Assembly: GCA_016196905.1 (NCBI GenBank)
Contig: JACPWV010000141.1
Span: 1 to 5,112, forward strand
Direction: 5' to 3'
DNA length: 5,112 nt
From: Chloroflexota bacterium
Lineage (GTDB): Bacteria; Chloroflexota; Anaerolineae; UBA7937; JACPPX01
The notes below the pieces were generated by a model. It made no database searches. It saw only the letters and a list, made by a program, of their open reading frames with translations, and was not told the origin of the DNA. The translations under genes and the position numbers were made by a program. Shown here in pieces: positions 1-5,112 of the stretch (its first letter is position 1; each line of letters opens with the position of its first letter).

Positions 1-213
1 GGGGTCCAGGAGTACCGCCGCCAGCAGCGGGAGGATGCTCAGGCACAGCGGCAGTCGGATCAAGGTGCGAGGACCGCGGACCGCATTGCCAGCCGATATG
101 GAGTCAGCGTGGACCAGGTGTGGGCGACTTATGAAGGATGTGGCGGCAACTGGCAGTGCGTGCGAGACTACTATCGCGGACAAGCTGCTGAGCGAGGACG
201 AGGCCCGCACTAA
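1..213 (+). CDS. C-terminal part of a WG-repeat protein, paralogue of the next gene (5' end outside window)
   Basis: Frame 1 is open from the first base to a TAA at 211-213, giving 70 residues with no start in the window. Residues 1-26 are charged and Gln/Arg-rich. Residues 27-60 match the helical repeat of the downstream gene: an A-x2-x-G turn, a V-D-x-V helix, then Y-E-x-C-G-G-N-W (W51) followed by a C-V-R helix. The usual Gly after Trp is Gln here, and two cysteines (C47, C53) bracket the tryptophan. The protein ends in E-R-G-R-G-P-H; the neighbour also carries an ERGRG motif in its tail. The frame choice rests on this similarity and on the stop lying 14 bases before a 3' hairpin element that also follows the second gene. 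Function is unknown. By analogy with the neighbour it is probably exported, but no signal peptide is visible because the N-terminus is missing. Confidence 0.75.
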   Translation, partial: GVQEYRRQQREDAQAQRQSDQGARTADRIASRYGVSVDQVWATYEGCGGNWQCVRDYYRGQAAERGRGPH

Positions 214-227
214 CGCACAATATCCCA

Positions 228-245
228 GGTGAGCGAAAGCTTACC
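228..245 (+). other. Small 3' hairpin 1 (GGTGAGC / GCTTACC, GAAA loop)
   Basis: GGTGAGC (228-234) pairs with GCTTACC (239-245) across a GAAA tetraloop, giving seven pairs, one of them G-U. It sits between the stop codon at 213 and the terminator hairpin at 257. The same arm, preceded by the same ATCCC, occurs after the second gene at 1971-1990, where the G-U pair is a G-C pair. That is a change that keeps the stem. It may protect the 3' end or assist termination; the role is inferred. Confidence 0.55.
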
Positions 246-256
246 GTCAACCTTTC

Positions 257-292
257 GGGCATCTCCCCAGCCGGGGAGATGCCCTTTTTTTT
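257..292 (+). terminator. Rho-independent terminator of the upstream partial gene
   Basis: A perfect 12-bp stem, GGGCATCTCCCC (257-268) with GGGGAGATGCCC (273-284), closes a four-base AGCC loop. It is followed directly by eight T (285-292). This is a textbook intrinsic terminator for + strand transcription, 43 bases after the stop at 213. It separates the first gene from the second, so the two paralogues are probably not one operon. Confidence 0.93.
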
Positions 293-345
293 CCCCCCTG
301 TAATCCCTTCTACTACGCGAAGTGGCGCTCTTCCAGGCCAAAAGC

Positions 346-383
346 TTGACATCCGGCTGTCCGGCCGCGCTTAACCAGATAAT
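346..383 (+). promoter_or_regulatory. Weak promoter candidate in the 209-base leader (293-501) before the PKD gene
   Basis: The gap 293-501 has no gene. Because a terminator precedes it, a promoter for the PKD gene must lie here. An exact TTGACA stands at 346-351 and a -10-like GATAAT at 378-383, but they are 26 bases apart, too far for a standard housekeeping pair, and nothing good lies 16-18 bases after TTGACA. TATATT (449-454) is another unpaired -10-like word. The rest of the gap holds C-rich and T-rich runs (for example seven C at 437-443) and no convincing hairpin. The promoter is therefore not pinned down. Confidence 0.25.
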
Positions 384-487
384 AACACGCCCTAGGGACA
401 CCAGAAGAGCGTTTTTCTAAAGCCGTATCCTTTTCTCCCCCCCGTCGGTATATTCGGGGTATAGGCCTTTGGGGAAACCTATTAGGG

Positions 488-493
488 AAGGAG
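488..493 (+). promoter_or_regulatory. Ribosome binding site of the PKD gene
   Basis: AAGGAG ends eight bases before the ATG at 502. It is a near-perfect Shine-Dalgarno sequence at good spacing, and it fixes the start that yields a complete signal peptide. Confidence 0.88.
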
Positions 494-501
494 TGTAAGC
501 T

Positions 502-1953
502 ATGTTCCAAAAGAAACTTTTGGGGGTATCCCTGGTACTTACCTCCTTGCTCTTCGTGTTTACCGGCACTGCCGTTTTGGCCCAGGCGCCAGATCCCCTC
601 TCAGTTACCGCCTCGGTGGTCGATCTTCCAGTGCCTCCTGATTGCGGACTGCAGGTCCAGTTCGATGGCACGGCCAGCGGTGGCACGCCGCCGTATATGT
701 TCGAATGGAACTTCAATGCCAATCAAGACATGGTCATCGACAGCACTGAAGAGGATCCCGTTCACACCTATGCAGCGGCCGGCGAGTACGATGTCACCCT
801 AGCCGTTACCGACGCTGCCGATATGAGCGTCGGTGTCGGATTAACGGTAGAGGTGTTCGAGCCGGTCAGCGCGAACGCCAGCGCGGATCCCCTGCGCTCC
901 GTATTGGATGCGAACGGCGAAGCGGCCATCAACTTCACTGGCGATGTTAGCCCCGAGGGGAACTACACCTTCGCCTGGGACTTCGGTGATGGAAACACCA
1001 GCGACCTCGAGGATCCGGGTGACCACACTTATATGCTCGAGGAGTTCGAGGAGCTCGAGGATGGTGAGGTGTTTAACGTCACCTTCACAGCCACGAACAC
1101 CGACACCGGCTGCGTCGGGATGGACGAGGTCACTGTCGTCGTCTCCAGCGAAGAGGCGGAGAGCGCAGTAGGCAACATGGTGGCCGCCTTCTTCGAGCTC
1201 ACTAATGACGAGATCAATGAGTTGCGCGACATGGACTGGGGCTGGGGCGGCATCGCCCACGCCTACTGGCTGGCCAAGCTCACCGGCGAGGATGTGGAGA
1301 CCATTGTCGACATGCGCGAGGGCGGCATGGGCTGGGGCCCGATAGTCCAGGCAGCGCTAGAAGATCTAGGCTTAAAGAGCCTGGGCGGATTCAATCTAGG
1401 CGCGATCATGTCCGGCCACTTTGAGGCGCTGTTGGAGGAGTGCGGACTGAGCCAGGAAGAACTCGTAGCCCTCGTCCAGGAGTTTGGAGCCGGCCTCTCC
1501 ACCATCCGCCACGCCTGCCGTTTGGCTGCCCAGGCAGGCGAGGGAACCACCGCCGCGGATGTCCTGGCCCTGCGCGAAGAGTTGGGCAACTGGGGCAAGG
1601 TTCGCCAGGCGCTGAACTTGGCTGCTCAGGCCGGGGGCGAAACTTCCGTCGAGGACATCATGGCCATGCTCGAAGAGGGCATGAACTGGGGCCAGATTCG
1701 CAAGCAACTCGCCCAGGGCGAGGAGGAAGCCACGGAGGCAGATAGCGAGGATGTTGAAGAAGAAGAGGCCTCCGCCACCTCCGAGCGCGGAAATCGCAAG
1801 AAGGAGCGGCGCGGCGGCGATGAGCTGACCTCGGGCAGCGACGACGAGGAGAGCACCACGACCGTCGAGCGCGGGCGCGGCAAGAGCAAGAAGAACCTGC
1901 GCGGAACGCGAGACCGCGGGCCTCGCTCGAACCGAGGTCGGGGTCGTCGCTAA
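502..1953 (+). CDS. Exported PKD-domain protein with WG helical repeats and an acidic/RG-rich tail
   Basis: A 483-residue protein of unknown function. Residues 1-27 form a signal peptide: K4-K5, a hydrophobic core, and a likely cut after A-V-L-A before Q28. Two PKD-like beta-sandwich domains follow, about 33-118 (F-E-W-N-F, then D-P-V-H-T-Y and Y-D-V-T-L) and 122-215 (F-A-W-D-F-G-D-G-N, D-H-T-Y, F-N-V-T-F). PKD domains usually mediate extracellular protein or sugar contacts. Residues 229-407 hold about five alpha-helical repeats centred on W248, W278, L332, W364 and W396, each like G-x-W-G-x-I/V-x2-A. Residues 406-424 are highly acidic, and 428-483 are Arg/Gly/Lys-rich, ending in RGRGRR. No transmembrane anchor, sorting motif or catalytic motif is visible, so a secreted or surface structural/binding role is most likely. 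An AAGGAG site supports the start. Terminators on both sides suggest a monocistronic unit, and a partial paralogue lies upstream. Confidence 0.9.
   Translation: MFQKKLLGVSLVLTSLLFVFTGTAVLAQAPDPLSVTASVVDLPVPPDCGLQVQFDGTASGGTPPYMFEWNFNANQDMVIDSTEEDPVHTYAAAGEYDVTLAVTDAADMSVGVGLTVEVFEPVSANASADPLRSVLDANGEAAINFTGDVSPEGNYTFAWDFGDGNTSDLEDPGDHTYMLEEFEELEDGEVFNVTFTATNTDTGCVGMDEVTVVVSSEEAESAVGNMVAAFFELTNDEINELRDMDWGWGGIAHAYWLAKLTGEDVETIVDMREGGMGWGPIVQAALEDLGLKSLGGFNLGAIMSGHFEALLEECGLSQEELVALVQEFGAGLSTIRHACRLAAQAGEGTTAADVLALREELGNWGKVRQALNLAAQAGGETSVEDIMAMLEEGMNWGQIRKQLAQGEEEATEADSEDVEEEEASATSERGNRKKERRGGDELTSGSDDEESTTTVERGRGKSKKNLRGTRDRGPRSNRGRGRR
1186..1722 (+). repeat. Protein-level WG helical repeat array (residues 229-407)
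   Basis: About five copies of a 30-32-residue unit: a short Ala-rich helix ending in Gly, an acidic V/I-x2-[LM] helix, a Gly-rich turn with Trp-Gly, then an I/V-led helix. Anchors are W248, W278, L332 (degenerate, in G-A-G-L-S-T-I), W364 and W396. Intervals are 30, 54, 32 and 32 residues; the long one contains an insert at about 288-315. The upstream partial gene carries one more copy around its W51. The pattern is clear in protein but diverged in DNA, so it is old rather than a recent slippage array. Confidence 0.72.
1717..1950 (+). other. Low-complexity charged tail of the PKD protein
   Basis: Residues 406-483. The first part (about 406-424) is almost all Glu/Asp with Ala, Ser and Thr. The second alternates basic RG/RK clusters with a short acidic patch (D-D-E-E, 447-450) and ends in repeated RG. 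It is almost certainly disordered. An RG-rich tail on a protein with a signal peptide could bind anionic wall polymer or extracellular nucleic acid; that is inference. Confidence 0.7.
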
Positions 1954-1970
1954 TACAACCGAAGATCCCT

Positions 1971-1990
1971 GGTGAGCCAAAAAGCTCACC
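1971..1990 (+). other. Small 3' hairpin 1 of the PKD gene (GGTGAGC / GCTCACC)
   Basis: GGTGAGC (1971-1977) pairs perfectly with GCTCACC (1984-1990) across a six-base CAAAAA loop, starting 17 bases after the TAA. It is the counterpart of the hairpin at 228-245: same left arm, same preceding ATCCC, different loop, and G-C in place of the G-U pair. Confidence 0.6.
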
Positions 1991-2001
1991 GGCCTTCCTG
2001 A

Positions 2002-2045
2002 GGGCATCTCCCTGGCCACCCCCCGGCCGGGGAGATGCCCTTTTT
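2002..2045 (+). terminator. Rho-independent terminator of the PKD gene
   Basis: GGGCATCTCCC (2002-2012) pairs with GGGAGATGCCC (2030-2040). The stem continues inward by a T-G wobble and GGCC/GGCC (2014-2017 with 2025-2028) around a C-rich seven-base loop, about 16 pairs in all. Five T follow (2041-2045). The outer arms are identical to the terminator at 257-292. It lies between convergent genes, 40 bases from the stop of the - strand MurF-Alr gene. Read from the - strand it folds equally well but lacks a T-run, so it is probably efficient in the + direction only. I found no separate intrinsic terminator for MurF-Alr in the short gap. Confidence 0.9.
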
Positions 2046-2085
2046 ACAGCTCGTCACGCAAGGCTTTGAGCACGAACGGGCAAGA

Positions 2086-4656
2086 TCAGCTGATGCGAGG
2101 GACGCGGGCCAGGATCTCGGAGACTACCTCGTAGGTGTTGGTGCCCAAGCGCTGGGCCACCTGCGCCACCGTGATCTCCTCCTCCCCTTGACGGCCGATC
2201 AACACCACCTCATCGCCCTGGCGCACTCCGGGGATGTCGGTCACCTCCGCGATGGTCTGGTCCATGGTCACCAGTCCGACGATGGGGGCGCGCCGCCCGC
2301 GGATGAGGACCTGGCCCCAGTGGTGGGGGGCGCGACGGAACCCGTCGGCGTAGCCCACCGGCAGGACGGCGATGCGGGCGGGGCGCTCGGTGCGATACGT
2401 ACTGCCGTAGCTGATGTACTCCCCGGTGGGCAGCTCTTTGACTTGAGCCACCTGGGTCTTGAAAGTCAGCGCCGGGCGAAAACCCTCCGGGCAGCGCACC
2501 TGGGGCGAGGGGTCCAGGCCGTAGAGGGCGATGCCCGCACGCACGATATCGAAGTAGGACTGGGGATAGGCAAATATCGCTGCGCTGTTGGCGGCGTGGG
2601 CCAGCGGGATCTCGAAGCCGGCCTGTACGAGTTGGCTCAAGACCTCCTGGAAGGTCGCGATCTGCTGGAGGGTGTATTCCCGGCCCCAGCCGGCGATGCT
2701 GCGAGCATCCTCGTTGTCGGCGACAGCGAAGTGGGTGAAAATTCCTTCGATCACGATTCCCGGCACCTGGGCGACCTCGCGGGCGAAGGGAAGGACCTCC
2801 TGCGGCAATAGCCCCAGCCTCCCCAGACCGGTATCCACCTTGATGTGAACGCGCGCTTCGGTGTTCAGGGCCTGGGCCGCCTTGGACAAGGCGTGGGCCA
2901 CCTCCCGTGAGAAGATCGTGACCGTGGCGCGCTGTAGAAGGGCCTGGCGGGCCTGCCGGGCCGGGGTGTAGCCCATGATCAAGATGGGCGCGTTGATCTG
3001 GGCTCGACGCAGCACCATCGCCTCGCTCAAGCTGGCCACCCCCAGCATGGAAGCGCCGTTTTGCAGCACCGTGTGCGCGACCCTCACCGCGCCGTGCCCA
3101 TAGGCGTCGGCCTTCATGACCGCCAAAATTTTTACATGAGGACCCACCATCTGGGCGATGCGGCGGAGGTTATTCGCGATGGCCCCTAGATCGATCTCCA
3201 ACCAAGTGGGACGGTCGGGCGCCACCACCTGCACTTCCTTCCAACCGGGCTCCTGTCGAACCAGCACGCTTTCGGCCTGGGCGCGGTCGGCTAGAAGCAG
3301 CTCGGCCAGTCGTTCCAGACGCGCCTCCGCCGAGCCCTTGACCAGGATGATGTCGCCGGTCAACACCCGCTCCGCCACGCGCCGAGCGGCGTCCTCGGCA
3401 CGATAGGTCACCCCCACCCGCTCCCCGGGCAGGCCGTGCCGAATGGCCTCCTGGGCGATCCACCGGGCCCGCTCGCCCAGGGTGGTTAGCTCATCCACCA
3501 CCTCGGCTGCGCGGCGGCCCACCTGCCGATGGCCTTCCTCCTCCCAGGAGCCCAACTCCGCCATGTCGCCCAGCACCGCGAACTTCCGGCCACCGTCGAG
3601 CTGTTCGAGCACTTCTAAGGCCGCCAGCATGGAGGCCGGGTTCGCACTGTAGCTGTCATCCAGCAGCGTGCAACCCTGCACCCCCTCCAGAGGGTTCAGA
3701 CGGCCTGGGAGAGGCGACAACTCAGCCAAGCGCTGGATCGCCTCACGCACCGGCACGCCGTAGACAATGCCAACCCCGATGGCAGCCAGTGCGGGATAGA
3801 TATTGTGTCGACCCAAGAGGCGGAGCCGCACTTCGTAGCGCTGGCCCCTATGATCGAAAACGAACCGGGTGCCCTGGCGATCGACCTCCACAGCGCTGGC
3901 ACGCAGGTCGGCCCCCTCCACGCTCCCGAAGGTGATCACCTGAGCCCGAGTGCGGGTGGCCATCGTGTGTACCAGTTCGTCGTCGGCATTGAGCAGGGCG
4001 TAGCCGCGCGGAGCGCCGGGCAGCGCCTCCAACAAACGCCCCTTCTCCAGGGCGATGTTCTCCAGGCTGCCGAAGTACTCGAGGTGGGCGGGCCCAACGC
4101 TCATCACCACCCCCACCCGCGGCCCCGTCAGCTTTGCCAGGTCTTCGATCTCGTGAAAGGAATCGCAGGCCATCTCCAGGACCGCCAGGCGCTGTTCGAG
4201 CTTCAGCCGCCCCAGGGCGATGGGCAGCCCAAAGCGGCCATTGTAGTTGGCGTAATTCTTGAAGACCGGCATGCGGGCCTCCAGCACAGCCGCGATGGCT
4301 TCCTTGGCGGTGGTCTTGCCCATGCTGCCGGTAACCCCCACCACCTCGACCCCATACTTGCGCAGGACATGGGCCGCCCATTGGCTTAAGGCTAGCTGGG
4401 TGTCCGCCACGACGACGCAGGTGGCTCTATAGGGGGAGAGGTCCAGTTCGCGCTGGCTGAGCACGCCCGCCGCCCCGCTGCGACAGGCCTCCTCGATGTA
4501 ATCGTGGCCATCCCCTTTCTCGGTCTTGACCGCCAGGAAAAGCTCGCCGGGGTGGACCGAGCGCGAGTCGTAACAAAAATCGGGAAAGTGGCGGGCAAAG
4601 GCCGGCCCCACCACCCGCCCCCCGGTCGCCTGCAAAATATCCTCTAGATCGATCAT
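2086..4656 (-). CDS. murF-alr: Bifunctional UDP-MurNAc-tripeptide:D-Ala-D-Ala ligase / alanine racemase (MurF-Alr fusion)
   Basis: An intact 856-residue cytoplasmic fusion. Residues 1 to about 460 are MurF, which uses ATP to add D-Ala-D-Ala to UDP-MurNAc-tripeptide. Visible marks are the P-loop G-V-T-G-S-M-G-K-T-T (107-116), N-Y-N-G-R-F-G-L-P (137-145 for its core), A-H-L-E (190-193), K205 at the site of the usual carboxylated lysine, D-D-S-Y-S-A-N-P (333-340) and V-L-G-D-M-A-E-L-G (361-369). After a linker (about 461-482), residues 483-856 are a PLP-dependent alanine racemase. It has the PLP lysine K515 in M-K-A-D-A-Y-G-H-G, R613 in G-R-L-G, R706 in R-A-G-I-A-L-Y-G, catalytic Y750 in S-Y-G-S-T-Y, and M798-D799-Q800. 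Both halves are full length with no frameshift, so both activities are expected. The ATG at 4656 suits the MurF N-terminus, though its Shine-Dalgarno is weak (GGGA, five bases upstream). It is divergent from ddl. The same fusion order is known in Bacteroidetes. Confidence 0.96.
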   Translation of the reverse strand: MIDLEDILQATGGRVVGPAFARHFPDFCYDSRSVHPGELFLAVKTEKGDGHDYIEEACRSGAAGVLSQRELDLSPYRATCVVVADTQLALSQWAAHVLRKYGVEVVGVTGSMGKTTAKEAIAAVLEARMPVFKNYANYNGRFGLPIALGRLKLEQRLAVLEMACDSFHEIEDLAKLTGPRVGVVMSVGPAHLEYFGSLENIALEKGRLLEALPGAPRGYALLNADDELVHTMATRTRAQVITFGSVEGADLRASAVEVDRQGTRFVFDHRGQRYEVRLRLLGRHNIYPALAAIGVGIVYGVPVREAIQRLAELSPLPGRLNPLEGVQGCTLLDDSYSANPASMLAALEVLEQLDGGRKFAVLGDMAELGSWEEEGHRQVGRRAAEVVDELTTLGERARWIAQEAIRHGLPGERVGVTYRAEDAARRVAERVLTGDIILVKGSAEARLERLAELLLADRAQAESVLVRQEPGWKEVQVVAPDRPTWLEIDLGAIANNLRRIAQMVGPHVKILAVMKADAYGHGAVRVAHTVLQNGASMLGVASLSEAMVLRRAQINAPILIMGYTPARQARQALLQRATVTIFSREVAHALSKAAQALNTEARVHIKVDTGLGRLGLLPQEVLPFAREVAQVPGIVIEGIFTHFAVADNEDARSIAGWGREYTLQQIATFQEVLSQLVQAGFEIPLAHAANSAAIFAYPQSYFDIVRAGIALYGLDPSPQVRCPEGFRPALTFKTQVAQVKELPTGEYISYGSTYRTERPARIAVLPVGYADGFRRAPHHWGQVLIRGRRAPIVGLVTMDQTIAEVTDIPGVRQGDEVVLIGRQGEEEITVAQVAQRLGTNTYEVVSEILARVPRIS

Positions 4657-4722
4657 CGCAATCCCATCGCTCCGCTGACGCGCGGATAACTTCGACTGTT
4701 TTTCATCTCAACGGTCGGGGAT

Positions 4723-4751
4723 ATTCTAGCACCGCTCGGGGTCTGCGACAA
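4723..4751 (-). promoter_or_regulatory. Predicted housekeeping promoter of murF-alr
   Basis: On the - strand, TTGTCG (4751-4746, four of six to consensus) is followed by a 17-base spacer and TAGAAT (4728-4723, five of six). Transcription would begin near 4716, leaving a leader of about 60 bases before the ATG at 4656. The spacing is ideal and the site lies back to back with a ddl promoter candidate. Confidence 0.6.
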
Positions 4752-4758
4752 CGAGACC
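4740..4758. promoter_or_regulatory. Operator-like inverted repeat between the divergent promoters
   Basis: GGTCT (4740-4744) and AGACC (4754-4758) form an inverted repeat around nine bases. It is centred at 4749, covers the murF-alr -35 box and abuts the ddl -35 box at 4759. The position would suit a shared regulator, but five-base arms can arise by chance. Confidence 0.25.
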
Positions 4759-4787
4759 TTGCAGGGCCCACATATCCTGGCTACAAT
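4759..4787 (+). promoter_or_regulatory. Predicted promoter of ddl
   Basis: TTGCAG (4759-4764, three of six to consensus) is followed by exactly 17 bases and TACAAT (4782-4787, five of six). Transcription would begin near 4794, about 25 bases before the ATG at 4819. The -35 is weak but the -10 and spacing are good. Confidence 0.5.
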
Positions 4788-4818
4788 TGAGCGCGATCTG
4801 ACTTCTACCCAGTTCCCG

Positions 4819-5112
4819 ATGAACGCTTCGAATCGTCCTCGCGTCGGCGTATTCTTGGGGGGGATGTCCTCCGAACGGGAGGCCTCCCTGGCCAGCGGCC
4901 GCCAGGTCTGTATGCACCTGGATCGCGCCAAATACGCCGTGGTCCCCATCTTCGTCGATCTCCAGGCGCGCTTTTGGGAGCTGCCCCAAAAGCTATTGAT
5001 CCAAAACACCACCGTGGACATCATCGCGCGCTTGGAGCGCGAGGCCCGTCGGATCCCTTATGAGTCGCTGAAAGGGGAGATCGAACTCGCTTTCATCGCC
5101 TTGCACGGCAAA
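4819..5112 (+). CDS. ddl: D-alanine--D-alanine ligase, N-terminal part (continues past window)
   Basis: The first 98 residues of an ATP-grasp ligase that joins two D-alanines using ATP in the cytoplasm, supplying the dipeptide used by MurF. The N-terminal Rossmann-like strand R-V-G-V-F-L-G-G (8-15) leads into the family signature S-S-E-R-E-A-S-L-A-S-G (17-27). Its E19 matches the substrate-amino-binding glutamate (E15 of E. coli DdlB). K-Y-A-V-V-P-I follows, and A-L-H-G-K ends exactly at the window edge, just where the family's G-E-D-G normally comes. The ATP-grasp core is outside the window. The ATG at 4819 puts the glycine-rich strand at the usual distance from the N-terminus. No Shine-Dalgarno is visible before it, and the next in-frame ATG would remove the conserved strand. 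Divergent from murF-alr. A D-Ala-D-lactate (Van-type) ligase cannot be excluded from this part alone. Confidence 0.93.
   Translation, partial: MNASNRPRVGVFLGGMSSEREASLASGRQVCMHLDRAKYAVVPIFVDLQARFWELPQKLLIQNTTVDIIARLEREARRIPYESLKGEIELAFIALHGK

Noticed and set aside
35..232. 65-codon open frame on the + strand at the window start
   Set aside because: It is in a different frame from the one matching the WG repeat and would read into hairpin 1. Frame 1 stops cleanly before the 3' element.
326..411. Inverted repeat CGCTCTTC (326-333) / GAAGAGCG (404-411) in the leader of the PKD gene
   Set aside because: Eight-base arms separated by 70 bases are expected by chance at roughly this frequency in a 200-base gap, and nothing else supports a structure.
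1396..2019. 207-codon open frame on the - strand opposite the PKD gene
   Set aside because: It would start inside the terminator and reads Ala/Leu-rich complement of the repeat and charged tail. The + strand frame has a signal peptide, domains and a strong ribosome site.
2002..2045. Bidirectional terminator also serving murF-alr
   Set aside because: The hairpin folds on both strands, but the - strand has no T-run after it, so only the + direction is supported.
2035..2811. 258-codon open frame on the + strand across the alanine racemase half
   Set aside because: It starts inside the terminator hairpin's right arm, runs antisense to conserved racemase motifs, and has a His/Asp/Gly-heavy composition typical of a shadow frame.
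3805..4389. 194-codon open frame on the + strand inside murF-alr
   Set aside because: It is antisense to conserved MurF sequence, shows no domain, and is explained by G+C-rich codon bias keeping the opposite frame open.
4653..5024. 123-codon open frame on the - strand opposite ddl
   Set aside because: It overlaps the clearly conserved Ddl N-terminus and the divergent promoters. Only its last 17 codons are discussed, as a possible leader.

Overview
The window is moderately high in G+C by eye and carries four protein genes. Two encode repeat-bearing proteins, at least one of them exported, on the + strand. The other two form a divergent pair that builds the D-alanine branch of peptidoglycan. 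The source is a bacterium that makes a D-Ala-D-Ala cell wall. A fused MurF-alanine racemase together with exported PKD proteins fits a Chloroflexota/Anaerolineae-like lineage, although MurF-Alr fusions are best known from Bacteroidetes. That placement is an inference, not something the bases prove.

Layout. Positions 1-213 hold the C-terminal end of a gene that starts outside the window. Its last 45 residues contain one copy of a roughly 30-residue tryptophan-glycine helical repeat. It is followed by a two-hairpin 3' element ending in a strong terminator (228-292). A 209-base intergenic leader (293-501) precedes the second gene (502-1953). This encodes a 483-residue exported protein with a signal peptide, two PKD-like beta domains, about five copies of the same repeat, and a strongly charged acidic then Arg/Gly-rich tail. 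The same two-hairpin element, with nearly identical stems, follows it (1971-2045). The two + strand genes therefore look like diverged tandem paralogues that share both a C-terminal module and a 3' module.

Convergent to them, on the - strand, lies an intact 856-residue MurF-alanine racemase fusion (2086-4656). Divergent from it, on the + strand, begins a D-alanine--D-alanine ligase (4819 to the window end, N-terminal 98 residues only). The 162-base gap between them holds a plausible promoter for each direction, placed back to back around a small inverted repeat. Together these genes make D-Ala (Alr), join two D-Ala (Ddl) and load the dipeptide onto UDP-MurNAc-tripeptide (MurF), so the whole D-Ala-D-Ala branch is encoded from one divergent control region.

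I saw no RNA gene, CRISPR array, insertion sequence or phage feature. The most unusual material is the repeat-protein pair and its shared 3' double-hairpin. The peptidoglycan half is conventional chemistry in a fused arrangement.
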